Assembly: GCA_900755985.1 (NCBI GenBank)
Contig: CAAEIL010000238.1
Span: 1-22,767, forward strand
Source of the DNA: Bacteroidales bacterium
Lineage (GTDB): Bacteria > Bacteroidota > Bacteroidia > Bacteroidales > Muribaculaceae
DNA length: 22,767 bases
Direction: 5' to 3'
The position numbers and the translations under genes were made by a program. Below, one piece after another: positions 1-7,998 of this stretch. Below the pieces are notes generated by a model. It did no database searches, was not told where the DNA came from, and was given only the letters and a program-made list of their open reading frames with translations. Every line of letters starts with the position of its first letter. Position 1 is the stretch's first letter.

Positions 1-18
1 CCTTCGGGCTACGCCCTC

Positions 19-110
19 AGTCAACTTCGCCCAGGGATAGGACCCGGTTAGTCAACCATTCTCAGACAAAGAGTCAACCCTACTAAGTAAAACCACCAAC
101 CCGAGTCAAC
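19..110. repeat. Four dispersed AGTCAAC direct repeats
   Basis: The heptamer AGTCAAC occurs at 19-25, 50-56, 72-78 and 104-110, and in the last three copies it is preceded or followed by similar bases (AGTCAACC or AGTCAACCT). The spacing is 31, 22 and 32 bases. Such clusters act as transposase-binding sites at the ends of IS21-like elements; that assignment is inference. The copies themselves are directly visible. Confidence 0.6.
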
Positions 111-133
111 CTATTTCAGGAACGGACAGGGTG

Positions 134-463
134 TTAGCGGTGCGTTAAGACATTTGTAGAGGGAATTTTGGTGAATGTGTTAAGTTGCAGTGAAACAAGG
201 AGATTAACCCTCGCATATTTATATTTGTAATAAGTTTGAGTCTTGTCATTATCAGCATTGTAATCAATGCAGTATAAATCAGGATTTCCAAGGCGTTGCG
301 AGAAATACCCATAAGATTCGTGAGTCATCGTAATAACCAAGGTCCGCTGCCACGATTGAATACGGATTGGTCTGGAATACCCTTTTTTTATTCTAAATGT
401 GAAATAATATTGTATCCCGGTATTTTTTACTAACTTTACAAAGTATAACAGTATATTTTGCAT
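134..463 (-). CDS. Doubtful hypothetical protein, 109 aa
   Basis: This is an open frame starting with ATG at 463 and rich in Lys, Tyr and Asn. I recognise no motif, signal peptide or family. It sits inside the AT-rich stretch bounded by the 12-bp inverted repeat, with no visible Bacteroidota promoter box upstream and no operon partner. AT-rich DNA gives open frames of this length by chance less often than GC-rich DNA does, so it may be a real orphan or cargo gene. The amino-acid make-up is nevertheless unremarkable and I lean towards non-coding. Confidence 0.2.
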   Translation of the reverse strand: MQNILLYFVKLVKNTGIQYYFTFRIKKGYSRPIRIQSWQRTLVITMTHESYGYFSQRLGNPDLYCIDYNADNDKTQTYYKYKYARVNLLVSLQLNTFTKIPSTNVLTHR

Positions 464-582
464 GTAAATGTTAATCCTCTATATATGAAAGTAAACGCGA
501 TGCCTTCTTACAACACAAGCCGTTTTTTGACTGAGGGCTTTTTATTATTTATAATAAGGCAATCTTCTTGTTGAATATAGAT

Positions 583-2115
583 ATGGTTCTTACCACATAT
601 AAATCCAATAGACTAAGTTGTTCCCCGGATGGTAATATTCGGAATACTCTGATACGCCTTTGTATTTTTGCAATTTTAGCGGCAGGGGTACTTCTTTTGT
701 TCACACAGAGTGCTTCGTTACTTTATGAAGGCGCTATTTCTGACTACAATTGTTTTGTTTTTATGTCCCGTGCATGGGCCGATGGGCATATCCCCTATGT
801 CGATTTTGTTGATAACAAAGGCCCGCTGTTGTATCTTATCAATCGATTAGGACTTTGGCTTGGGCCGGGAAAGACAGGTATATTTGTTCTCGAATTTATC
901 GCTTTTGTGTTGACATTTGAATTGTTGTGGCGTACAGGAAGGGAGTTTGGCACTTCGACAAAGCTCAATAGTCTTGGCGCGTTGCTTGCCGTTTTCTTAT
1001 ATGCATATTTTCTTGTCGAGGGCAACACAACAGAGGAGTGGTCAATGCCAATTATAGCCTTGGTACTTTACATGACAGCTAAAATATTAAGGATGGGAAT
1101 ACCTCGAAGATTTGATTCCGGGCATATAGTTTTGTTCAGTTTTCTTTCGGGAGTTTGTCTGGGACTTGTAACTATGATACGTCCCGGTAATGGAACGATA
1201 ATAGCCGGCGCAGCGATAGGTATAACATTTGAAATAGGGCGGCAGAGGTGTTGGAAACAACTTCTGCGTTGTACGTCGTTTTTTCTCATCGGTCTTGCTG
1301 CCAGTGTTTTGCCTTTTGTTGCATGGTTCGCCTATAATGGTGCTCTTGATGCGATGGTGTATGCTATGATAGAGATGAATCTCAATTACATGACATCGTT
1401 CGACCCGGGGGGCAGTACTGCTGAAAGGTTGTTTTCGAGCATCATGCAAATGAGTGCCTGTATTGTGCTTCCGCTTGTAGCGTATTTTTCAGACCGCCGT
1501 ACAGGCAGCCGATTCTTTGTTACTATGCTTGCAATGTCAGCTCTGACTTTGCTCGTATTTGTCTGTGCCAGTGGCTGGATGCATTATTTTTTGCTCACTG
1601 TTCCGCTTGCTTGGCTTGCGATAGCCTTGTCAAAAAATTTCGGACAATGGGCGAGGGTCGCGGTAGTTGCCGGAATTGTTCTTCCGGTCATGACTATACA
1701 TCCCGCTGCCTTAGGATGGTATGTCTATAATACATATAATAATATCAATGTGTGTTCGCCGGCTCAAGCTACTTTCAGACAAAGTAAACTTATAAAAAAG
1801 CATGTGCCCGAAAGTCAGCGTGACAGTATTTATATCGCAATGGGTGCGGGCGAAGTGGCCTGTCTCGAAAATCTTGGTGTGAGACCGATAGGCCGATACT
1901 TCGGGATGCAGAGCATGGTGTTGGCAATGGGAGGAAAAGCAAGCGCAGACATTGTACTGAGTTTTCGTCAGGTATGTCCGCGCTGGTTCTTCTCGTGGGA
2001 GCCGATAGAAAAATATCCCGGAATTGACGGAATTTTTAATTACGAACTCGTCGACAGTATTCCGCCGTCCGATTTCGGCTATACCGCAAGACTTTATCGA
2101 AGAGTATGGCCTTAA
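583..2115 (+). CDS. Multi-pass membrane glycosyltransferase, GT-C / PMT_2-like
   Basis: This is a 510-aa integral membrane protein with about ten to twelve hydrophobic segments spread from residue 20 to 380 and a soluble C-terminal tail of about 110 residues. The first large extracytoplasmic loop (about residues 48-85) holds EGAISDYNCF followed by PYVDFVDNKGPLLY. This pattern (an acidic residue early in loop 1, then a D-x-K-GP-L motif) is common in Bacteroidota members of the GT39/ArnT-like superfamily, which transfer sugars from polyprenyl-phosphate donors to envelope glycans or lipids. The acceptor cannot be told. I chose ATG at 583; an in-frame TTG at 568 would add five residues and has an AAGG eight bases upstream. 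The gene stands alone on the plus strand and converges with the lipoprotein gene that ends 38 bases further on. Confidence 0.75.
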   Translation: MVLTTYKSNRLSCSPDGNIRNTLIRLCIFAILAAGVLLLFTQSASLLYEGAISDYNCFVFMSRAWADGHIPYVDFVDNKGPLLYLINRLGLWLGPGKTGIFVLEFIAFVLTFELLWRTGREFGTSTKLNSLGALLAVFLYAYFLVEGNTTEEWSMPIIALVLYMTAKILRMGIPRRFDSGHIVLFSFLSGVCLGLVTMIRPGNGTIIAGAAIGITFEIGRQRCWKQLLRCTSFFLIGLAASVLPFVAWFAYNGALDAMVYAMIEMNLNYMTSFDPGGSTAERLFSSIMQMSACIVLPLVAYFSDRRTGSRFFVTMLAMSALTLLVFVCASGWMHYFLLTVPLAWLAIALSKNFGQWARVAVVAGIVLPVMTIHPAALGWYVYNTYNNINVCSPAQATFRQSKLIKKHVPESQRDSIYIAMGAGEVACLENLGVRPIGRYFGMQSMVLAMGGKASADIVLSFRQVCPRWFFSWEPIEKYPGIDGIFNYELVDSIPPSDFGYTARLYRRVWP

Positions 2116-2153
2116 GAGCAGTTCTCTCCAAATATCTGCTAACAATTGAAGGA

Positions 2154-2981
2154 TTATTCCTGCAGGTCGCTTAGATGGAATAATTCGATTCCTTCGGGGC
2201 TGAGTTGTTCGATAAGTTCGGTCGGGTCAAATGCTATGTTGATAAACCCTTGCGAGTAGGAAGCAATTTCGTACGGTTGGTAAGCGAAAACAATCTGACC
2301 TTCGGGCGAGATAAAGAAATTGCCGTCGGTGGGAAGGCCCTCGACAGATGTAGGACCTGTGATGTCGGCCATATCCTGAGCACGTTCAGCAATCTTGTCG
2401 GGAAGCTGTTTCAGACCTTCGGGCGTAAACAAATCGGTGAGATAGAGTATATTACCGGTTTTCTTGGTCGGCATGTAATAGTTGATATAACGTTTAGACT
2501 GCATGCCGTGAGCTGCCGACGGAACATATGTATCATTCTTAATACAATATACCATCATGTCAGTGTTGAGGTACACTAACATACCGGTGGTATAAGAAAA
2601 TCCGTCGGGGGAGGCAGGACAATGGCTCAAGCGTTTGTATTCGTATCCGAGCGAAGCGGCGGTGCTGTCAAGACTCGATTTGATTGCCGTAGGTATGTTT
2701 TCGACGGATTTCATGTCAATGGCATACGATAGGATTGTATCTCGCAGAGCAGTGATGTTGATATCGTATAACTGCGATGGCAACATAAGCGAAACAGAGT
2801 CGCTGAATGTGATGTCTTGGCCCGAACTGAATATTTTTGCTGTCCCCGGCATAGTGTAAGCTGCGCCGATGTTGTAAGCATCAAACGATACAGAGTCAGT
2901 TACATCATTCCGTTTCTCCGAGCATGATGTGAGGATGATGGCGGCTACAAGCGCCATACCTGATACTTTTAAAGTTCTCAT
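2154..2981 (-). CDS. Lipoprotein with DUF3298/RsiV-like C-terminal domain
   Basis: This is a 275-aa protein with a clear lipoprotein signal: a short basic N-terminus, a hydrophobic core and the lipobox LTSC with Cys20. Asp or Glu is absent right after the Cys (S-E-K follows), so either inner- or outer-membrane placement is possible. The middle (about 158-185) has HG, then YINYYMPTKKTGNILYLTDLF, and the C-terminus has N-x-FFISPEGQIVFAYQPYEIA followed by SYSQG (221-245). These are the hallmarks of the DUF3298 fold seen in RsiV-type anti-sigma factors and in many free-standing Bacteroidota lipoproteins. There is no transmembrane anti-sigma segment and no sigma factor next door, so a plain periplasmic or surface role is more likely. 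In related proteins the fold binds lysozyme, but nothing here shows that. It lies 98 bases downstream of the GH3 fusion gene, in the same orientation. Confidence 0.75.
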   Translation of the reverse strand: MRTLKVSGMALVAAIILTSCSEKRNDVTDSVSFDAYNIGAAYTMPGTAKIFSSGQDITFSDSVSLMLPSQLYDINITALRDTILSYAIDMKSVENIPTAIKSSLDSTAASLGYEYKRLSHCPASPDGFSYTTGMLVYLNTDMMVYCIKNDTYVPSAAHGMQSKRYINYYMPTKKTGNILYLTDLFTPEGLKQLPDKIAERAQDMADITGPTSVEGLPTDGNFFISPEGQIVFAYQPYEIASYSQGFINIAFDPTELIEQLSPEGIELFHLSDLQE

Positions 2982-3079
2982 TTTTTAGAAAATTGACAAA
3001 GTGGCGGTTGAATAGTTTGGCTATATGTTTTGTTAACGTTTCAGAGAATATAATGTTGTTGGTGGCGTGAAATAAATAA

Positions 3080-6058
3080 TCAGAGAGCTTCGGGGATGTA
3101 GTCAAGAGCATGATAGACCTCGCTGAAAAGTTTCGGACGCAGCCCAAGGCTGTTGAAAACCGGCGTATCGCGTGTGGGATTGACACGGTTGGTCAGAAAG
3201 ATGAAAATGAGGTCGTTTTTAGGGTCGACCCAAAACACTGTGCCGGTAAATCCGAGGTGGCCGAAAGTCTCCGGAGTGGCTTCGTCGCAAGTGGGCGAGT
3301 TGTCGGGGTTCTTTGTGTCCGGTTTATCAAAACCCAGTCCTCGACGGCAGGTGGGGCTTTTGTCAGTGGTAAACAATCTGACGGTCTCTTCGGATAAGAT
3401 ACGGTCGCCGCCGTAAGTGCCGCCGTTGAGCCACATCTGACACATTTTGGCTATGTCATCGGCATTTGAGAACAAACCGGCGTTGCCTTGAACACCACCC
3501 GAAAAAGCCGCTGTTTCGTCGTGTACATATCCACGGATAGTCTGTCTGCGCAGATAAGTGTCATTTTCGGTAGGCGCGATTTGCGAGCGCGAGTGAGACA
3601 GGGTAGGGCGGTACGACATAGTCGATGTCCCCAAAGGGTGCCATATATTTTCCGAGACAAAGTTATCATGCGCTTTGCCTGTAGCATGCTGCTCGGCATC
3701 CATAAGCAGGCAAAAATTAAGACACGAGTAGGTGTAATTTTTTGTTGGGCGCAATGTCGAATGATATATGGCGTTCATAACTGAGTCATAAGTACATTGT
3801 CCGACCCATATCCCCTGAGCGGCTTCGACATCAAATCGTGGAGTATTAGTCGCAGATGTTATGTCATTGCGCAGACGTCCGTTTTTATGACCGTATACTC
3901 CGTTTGATATTTTTATAGAGTGGACAGAGTCGGCTTTGGTTGTAATTAGCTTTCCTGAATAAGATGCGGTGTCAATCATAAGGGAGAACATGTCGAGCGA
4001 GGGCTTCATGCCTGATTCGTGATACAACAACTGACGTATGGTAATATCTTCTTTGTCAGTTCCGCGCAGTCCGGGAATATAACTCGAGGCGGCTTTGTCC
4101 AGATTGATTTTGCCTTTGTCGTATGCGAGCATGATGCCCGGGAGAGTACCGATTGCTTTTGATACCGAAGCCAGGTCGTAAATGGTATTCGGTGTTACTT
4201 TCTCGCCTTCTTTTGTGAGCGTTCCGTAATAACCGTCTACTACAATGTCTCCCTTGTGTGCGACAATAACTTGCGCGCCGGGCATAGCGTTGCGTCCGAT
4301 GGCATCGTTGCATATAGAATCGATGACTGTTGTAAGATCTGGATTCATACCCGTGCCTTCGGGTGTATTGTATCCGAGTCGTGTCTTGTCTGTTTTGATA
4401 CCGGTGCCTAATTGATAAAGACCCTGTAGGTTAACGGGGAGCTTGCCTGAGCATGCTATGCCTCCGAATACAGCCTGCGCAGCATAGTCACGGGTCATGG
4501 GAGTGTTATCATATGCCAGCAATACAGCCTGAGATTTCTTTATGGATTGGCCGAACTTTGCCATCTTGTATGGATTTACCAAAAAAACTTCAATCAGTCC
4601 TTTGCAGTCGCTTAGTGCGTGCAATGATGAGATTTCGGCTGCTTTGCTGTCAAAAACAGCGGCGATGACAGTGTTGTGGCGTTTAATGTTGGCAATCTGA
4701 GCAGCGGTGAGCGATCCTGTTGGTGAAGCGATGATGGTACATGGCGCGTATCGCTGGCATCGGCGGGCAAATTCGTTGTCGGCCGATGCTCCGAGGCAGA
4801 CTATGGCTATTGACCTCTTGGACAGACCGCTGATAGGCAGAATGTTGCCGTGATTATGCAAAAGTGTCATCATTGCGGCTGACAGATAGCGGTTTGTACG
4901 GTCAGCAGTCTTTGAGTTGAGTCTTTCTTTCAGACCTTTTATGCTTATTGGTGCGGGGCGTTGACTCAATCCGAGAGAATATTTGTAGGCAAGGACACGT
5001 TTGACACGTTGTTCAATGAGCTTGCGACTGATTTTACCACTTTTTACCGCTTCGAGTATAGCATTGGTGGAAGATGCAATATTTTCAGGGCAAAGCAAAA
5101 TATCAGCGCCTGCAAGAATGGCATCGATGCAATTGTCACGTCCTTTGGGACTTTTGGCGCCTTGCATACCTAAGGCATCGGTATATATCAGACCCTCGAA
5201 TCCGAGGTCATGACGAAGAATTTTATATACCGGAGCCGAAAGAGATGCAGGTGTCCCCGATTTGTCAATCTTGGGGACAGATATATGTCCGGTCATAATA
5301 CCCGAGCATCCGGCATCAATGTATTGCTTGAACGGCACAAGTTCGGTCCGGTCGAGTTGTTTGTGCGATTTGTTGACAACCGGCAAAGTCTTGTGCGAGT
5401 CGCTGTTGGTGTCACCGTGTCCCGGAAAGTGTTTGGCAACGGCCTGGATCCCCATTTCTTCGAGTCCCTGCGAATATGCTGTGACAAGTTCGGCCACATG
5501 TGACGGATTCTCGCCGAACGATCTGAACCCAATCACGGGATTTGCCGGATTGGAGTTTACATCGGCGTCCGGTGCGAAGTTAACCTGTATACCCAAGGTT
5601 CGGCATTGCCGTCCGACTTCGCGTCCGTACTCGCGTGCGAGCTGAGGATTTGCCATTGCCCCGAGACCCATGTTCTGCGGAAAGCGAGGTGCATCTGACA
5701 CACGCATTGAAGGACCCCATTCGCCGTCAAGTGTCATCAGGAGTGGAACTTTGGATGCGGCTTGCGCGGCGTTGGTACATTCGGCGAACTGGCGTGCGGT
5801 TCCCTCGGTGAACAACAGTCCGCCAACCTGATTTCTGCGCACATAATCGGCTATGGACTCGGGCGAACGTGTCGGAATAACTTTGCCTACAATTAGTTGG
5901 GCAATGCGCTGACGGTCGCTCAATGAGTTGTACACTGAATCGACCCAGTGATTCATGGCGCGGGTGTCGGTACGCCGCATGATATTCGGCTTAATTGCCG
6001 AGGCCGCTAATACGCAGGCAAATATCAGCGATGTGACAATGAGATTTCTTCGGTTCAT
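3080..6058 (-). CDS. Secreted GH3-family glycosidase fused to a class C beta-lactamase-like serine hydrolase
   Basis: This is a 992-aa two-enzyme fusion with an N-terminal signal peptide (about residues 1-21). Residues about 35-560 form a glycoside hydrolase family 3 unit related to beta-N-acetylhexosaminidases (NagZ-like). KHFPGHGDTNSDSH at 209-222 contains the D220-S221-H222 acid/base dyad typical of the hexosaminidase branch, and IYTDALGM gives the nucleophile Asp294. Residues about 575-992 form a beta-lactamase/penicillin-binding-like serine hydrolase: SVSK at 631-634 (nucleophile Ser631, Lys634), YSC at 777-779 in place of the usual Y-x-N, and HLGFTGT at 934-940 as the third motif. A plausible role is periplasmic turnover of peptidoglycan, with one half cutting GlcNAc linkages and the other acting on peptide or amide bonds; that pairing is inference. 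Similar fusions occur across Bacteroidota. It may be co-transcribed with the lipoprotein gene below it. Confidence 0.85.
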   Translation of the reverse strand: MNRRNLIVTSLIFACVLAASAIKPNIMRRTDTRAMNHWVDSVYNSLSDRQRIAQLIVGKVIPTRSPESIADYVRRNQVGGLLFTEGTARQFAECTNAAQAASKVPLLMTLDGEWGPSMRVSDAPRFPQNMGLGAMANPQLAREYGREVGRQCRTLGIQVNFAPDADVNSNPANPVIGFRSFGENPSHVAELVTAYSQGLEEMGIQAVAKHFPGHGDTNSDSHKTLPVVNKSHKQLDRTELVPFKQYIDAGCSGIMTGHISVPKIDKSGTPASLSAPVYKILRHDLGFEGLIYTDALGMQGAKSPKGRDNCIDAILAGADILLCPENIASSTNAILEAVKSGKISRKLIEQRVKRVLAYKYSLGLSQRPAPISIKGLKERLNSKTADRTNRYLSAAMMTLLHNHGNILPISGLSKRSIAIVCLGASADNEFARRCQRYAPCTIIASPTGSLTAAQIANIKRHNTVIAAVFDSKAAEISSLHALSDCKGLIEVFLVNPYKMAKFGQSIKKSQAVLLAYDNTPMTRDYAAQAVFGGIACSGKLPVNLQGLYQLGTGIKTDKTRLGYNTPEGTGMNPDLTTVIDSICNDAIGRNAMPGAQVIVAHKGDIVVDGYYGTLTKEGEKVTPNTIYDLASVSKAIGTLPGIMLAYDKGKINLDKAASSYIPGLRGTDKEDITIRQLLYHESGMKPSLDMFSLMIDTASYSGKLITTKADSVHSIKISNGVYGHKNGRLRNDITSATNTPRFDVEAAQGIWVGQCTYDSVMNAIYHSTLRPTKNYTYSCLNFCLLMDAEQHATGKAHDNFVSENIWHPLGTSTMSYRPTLSHSRSQIAPTENDTYLRRQTIRGYVHDETAAFSGGVQGNAGLFSNADDIAKMCQMWLNGGTYGGDRILSEETVRLFTTDKSPTCRRGLGFDKPDTKNPDNSPTCDEATPETFGHLGFTGTVFWVDPKNDLIFIFLTNRVNPTRDTPVFNSLGLRPKLFSEVYHALDYIPEAL

Positions 6059-6098
6059 TATAATTTAAGGATTGTTGCAGTGATTATTTGAGTATAGG

Positions 6099-6136
6099 CC
6101 CGGCCGGGATGCGTCGTCAACATTTCACCGGCCGGG
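6099..6136 (-). terminator. GC-rich hairpin between the 5'-nucleotidase and GH3 genes
   Basis: CCCGGCCGG at 6099-6107 pairs perfectly with CCGGCCGGG at 6128-6136 across a 20-base loop. The hairpin lies just after the end of the minus-strand nucleotidase gene and about 40 bases before the start of the GH3 gene. There is no clean T-tract on the minus strand after the stem, so it may slow or attenuate transcription, or protect an mRNA 3' end, rather than terminate fully. Confidence 0.5.
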
Positions 6137-6219
6137 GTTATTGTTTCAGCGTTTCTTAAAGAAGGTGATTGGCAAAAATATGGTATTCATGTGTCTTAAT
6201 TTATCCCGGCAGGGAAAAA

Positions 6220-7776
6220 TTATTGGGGACGCATGCGGACTTTTGTCGAGGGATTGATTTTCTTTTTCTTATAATATTTGCGGAGATACGAAATAAGGTC
6301 ATGGAATAGCACGCTTTCGCTTGTGGCAACATGCGTGGAATTGAGGAATCCGGTCAGATAGTCGCCTCCGTGTGCCAGATAGTCGATAGTCGCGACGCGA
6401 TATGTCGAATCCTGGTCAAGAGGCTCGCCGTTGACAGTGGCTGATACGACCTTCTTTGTCTTAGGGTCGAAAACGACGTCCATCTCGGCAGAGACACCGT
6501 CGCCGCCACGTCCTGCCATGGTATCAAGAACGGCAATGAGATCGCGGCCTTTGATGTCGACAACTGTGGTGCGGTTGGCAAATGGCATCATTGTTATTAT
6601 CATTCCTTCGGAAATGTTGCCTTTGGGAAGTGAGCGACGGAGGCCTCCTTTGTTGATGATTGCAAGATCGACCTTATCTTTGCCGCTGGCGTTTGATTTT
6701 TTGAGGACTTCGTTGCCATTATCGCGTATGAAGTCGGCTATGAAGTTGAGTAATGCCGGACCGTCATTGGGCATTTCGACGGCGCTTCGCGTAAGCCGTG
6801 TTGTCATCAGAGAGTCCACACCGTGGCGGTAGGGACTTAGCATTTCTTCGAGTTTGGGGTCAATGCGCGAGTCGAGACGCGAGTCGATAGGAATCAGCGA
6901 ATAGTCGATATGTCCGTTGTCAAGGTCAATTTCGGTTTTGCCGATGAATTTGCCGCCTTTGCCGACCTGCGTAATGGTTACGCTGTCGCCAAGTGCATTG
7001 AGTGAGAAATCGCGCGGTTCGGTTTTGCCCGGGCCAATGAGTGTATGTGTATGCCCACCGATTATAAGGTCGATGTCTTTTGAGCGCTGAGCCAGTGGAA
7101 CATCGGCAATGGTTGTGTTTTCGGGTTCGTAACCGATGTGTGTGACTGCGACAACATAGTCGCAGCTGTCGATGTTCTTGAGATACCATGCCATAGCATT
7201 TGCTGCATCGTAAGGGTCGAGATAGCGTACGCCATCGTAGTTGCCCTCGGCAATCATGCCTTTGGGGTCGAGGTTAATGGCGATGAAGCCGACTTTTTTA
7301 TCTCCGAACTTTCGCGTAGTGTATTTCTTGAATTTTTTGCCCAGGGGAGAGGTGGACATGTCGTAGTTGGTAGACAGGAGCTCGGCTGTCACTGGTTGGT
7401 ATTGCAAGGCAAGCTCTTCGGTACCGTTGTCAAACTCGTGGTTGCCGAGTATGCGAATGTCATAACCTAATTCGTTCATGAGCCTGTTTTCGACTTCGCC
7501 TTTGTAAAGGTTGAAGTATAGCGTTCCTTGTACGGCATCGCCGGCGTCAATCAGCATGACATTTTTTTCGGCGACACGCACTGAGTCTATGACAACCTTG
7601 CGTCTGAGTATTCCTCCGGTTCCGGTACTTGGGTCGGGGTCAATCTGCGAATGGGTGTCGTTGGTATGCAGGATGACGAGTTTCTCGGCGTTGGCTGCCG
7701 TTAACATTGTCGCCGAGACAGAGGCCAGAAGAGTGGCAGCGATGAATCTTGTTCGGATGTTGAATCTTTGTTTCAT
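6220..7776 (-). CDS. Secreted 5'-nucleotidase / UshA-type metallophosphoesterase
   Basis: This is a 518-aa periplasmic enzyme with a signal peptide ending near AANA-EK (residue 30). The N-terminal calcineurin-like metallophosphatase domain (about 32-300) holds every metal-site motif: TNDTHSQ (Asp40, His42), DAGDAVQG (Asp77, Asp80), GNHEF (Asn112, His113), THIGYE (His213) and GGHTHT (His242, His244). The C-terminal domain (about 330-505), which in UshA binds the nucleoside base, includes AIINKGGLRRSLPKGNIS and a long GGDGVSAEMDVVFD stretch. It probably dephosphorylates extracellular nucleotides so that nucleosides can be taken up. In Bacteroidota the two halves are often separate genes; here they are joined in one chain of usual UshA length. 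A long inverted repeat with an embedded promoter box lies about 110 bases upstream. The exact substrate (nucleotide, UDP-sugar or cyclic nucleotide) is not determinable. Confidence 0.9.
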   Translation of the reverse strand: MKQRFNIRTRFIAATLLASVSATMLTAANAEKLVILHTNDTHSQIDPDPSTGTGGILRRKVVIDSVRVAEKNVMLIDAGDAVQGTLYFNLYKGEVENRLMNELGYDIRILGNHEFDNGTEELALQYQPVTAELLSTNYDMSTSPLGKKFKKYTTRKFGDKKVGFIAINLDPKGMIAEGNYDGVRYLDPYDAANAMAWYLKNIDSCDYVVAVTHIGYEPENTTIADVPLAQRSKDIDLIIGGHTHTLIGPGKTEPRDFSLNALGDSVTITQVGKGGKFIGKTEIDLDNGHIDYSLIPIDSRLDSRIDPKLEEMLSPYRHGVDSLMTTRLTRSAVEMPNDGPALLNFIADFIRDNGNEVLKKSNASGKDKVDLAIINKGGLRRSLPKGNISEGMIITMMPFANRTTVVDIKGRDLIAVLDTMAGRGGDGVSAEMDVVFDPKTKKVVSATVNGEPLDQDSTYRVATIDYLAHGGDYLTGFLNSTHVATSESVLFHDLISYLRKYYKKKKINPSTKVRMRPQ

Positions 7777-7882
7777 GTTGTCGTTAGGTTAATGTATTGA
7801 ATATGTGTGTTTTTGTGTTGTCCAATATTGAGGAGTTAAAATTGGGGTTGGCAATAGTATAAGTTTAATAGCCAAGCAAAAC

Positions 7883-7933
7883 AAAAAGTTGCAACTTTGC
7901 ATGTCTTGGACATAGCAAAGTTACAACTTTTTT
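7883..7933 (-). terminator. Long near-perfect inverted repeat downstream of the CotH gene, likely terminator
   Basis: AAAAAGTTGCAACTTTGC at 7883-7900 pairs with GCAAAGTTACAACTTTTTT at 7915-7933 with one mismatch. An inner ATGTC/GACAT stem lies at 7901-7905 and 7909-7913 around a TTG loop. Read on the minus strand, the stem is followed by a run of T with one G and a C, which fits intrinsic termination after the CotH gene. It is T-flanked on the other side too, so it would work in both directions. Confidence 0.65.
7916..7923 (-). promoter_or_regulatory. Candidate -7 promoter box for the 5'-nucleotidase gene
   Basis: On the minus strand these bases read TAACTTTG, a perfect match to the Bacteroidota -7 consensus TAnnTTTG. 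No clear -33 TTTG is seen about 20 bases further upstream. It would give a leader of about 130 bases before the ATG at 7776. The box sits inside one arm of the long inverted repeat, so promoter and terminator would overlap. Confidence 0.35.
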
Positions 7934-7998
7934 ATCTGTGAACAGCAAGCGAAAGTGCCGTTTTTTGTCAAAATAGGGAGTTAATCGATGAATGGAAT

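Larger units (their letters stand above)
13..538. mobile_element. Possible small mobile-element remnant bounded by a 12-bp inverted repeat
   Basis: The 12-mer GCCCTCAGTCAA at 13-24 recurs exactly in inverted orientation at 527-538 (TTGACTGAGGGC). The left side carries three further AGTCAAC copies. Repeated internal sites next to an end are typical of IS21-family termini and some other transposons, but no transposase is encoded between the repeats. The enclosed DNA is AT-rich and holds one doubtful 109-codon frame on the minus strand. It could equally be the outer edge of an element lying mostly before the window, with the second copy coincidental. No target-site duplication is evident. Confidence 0.3.
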
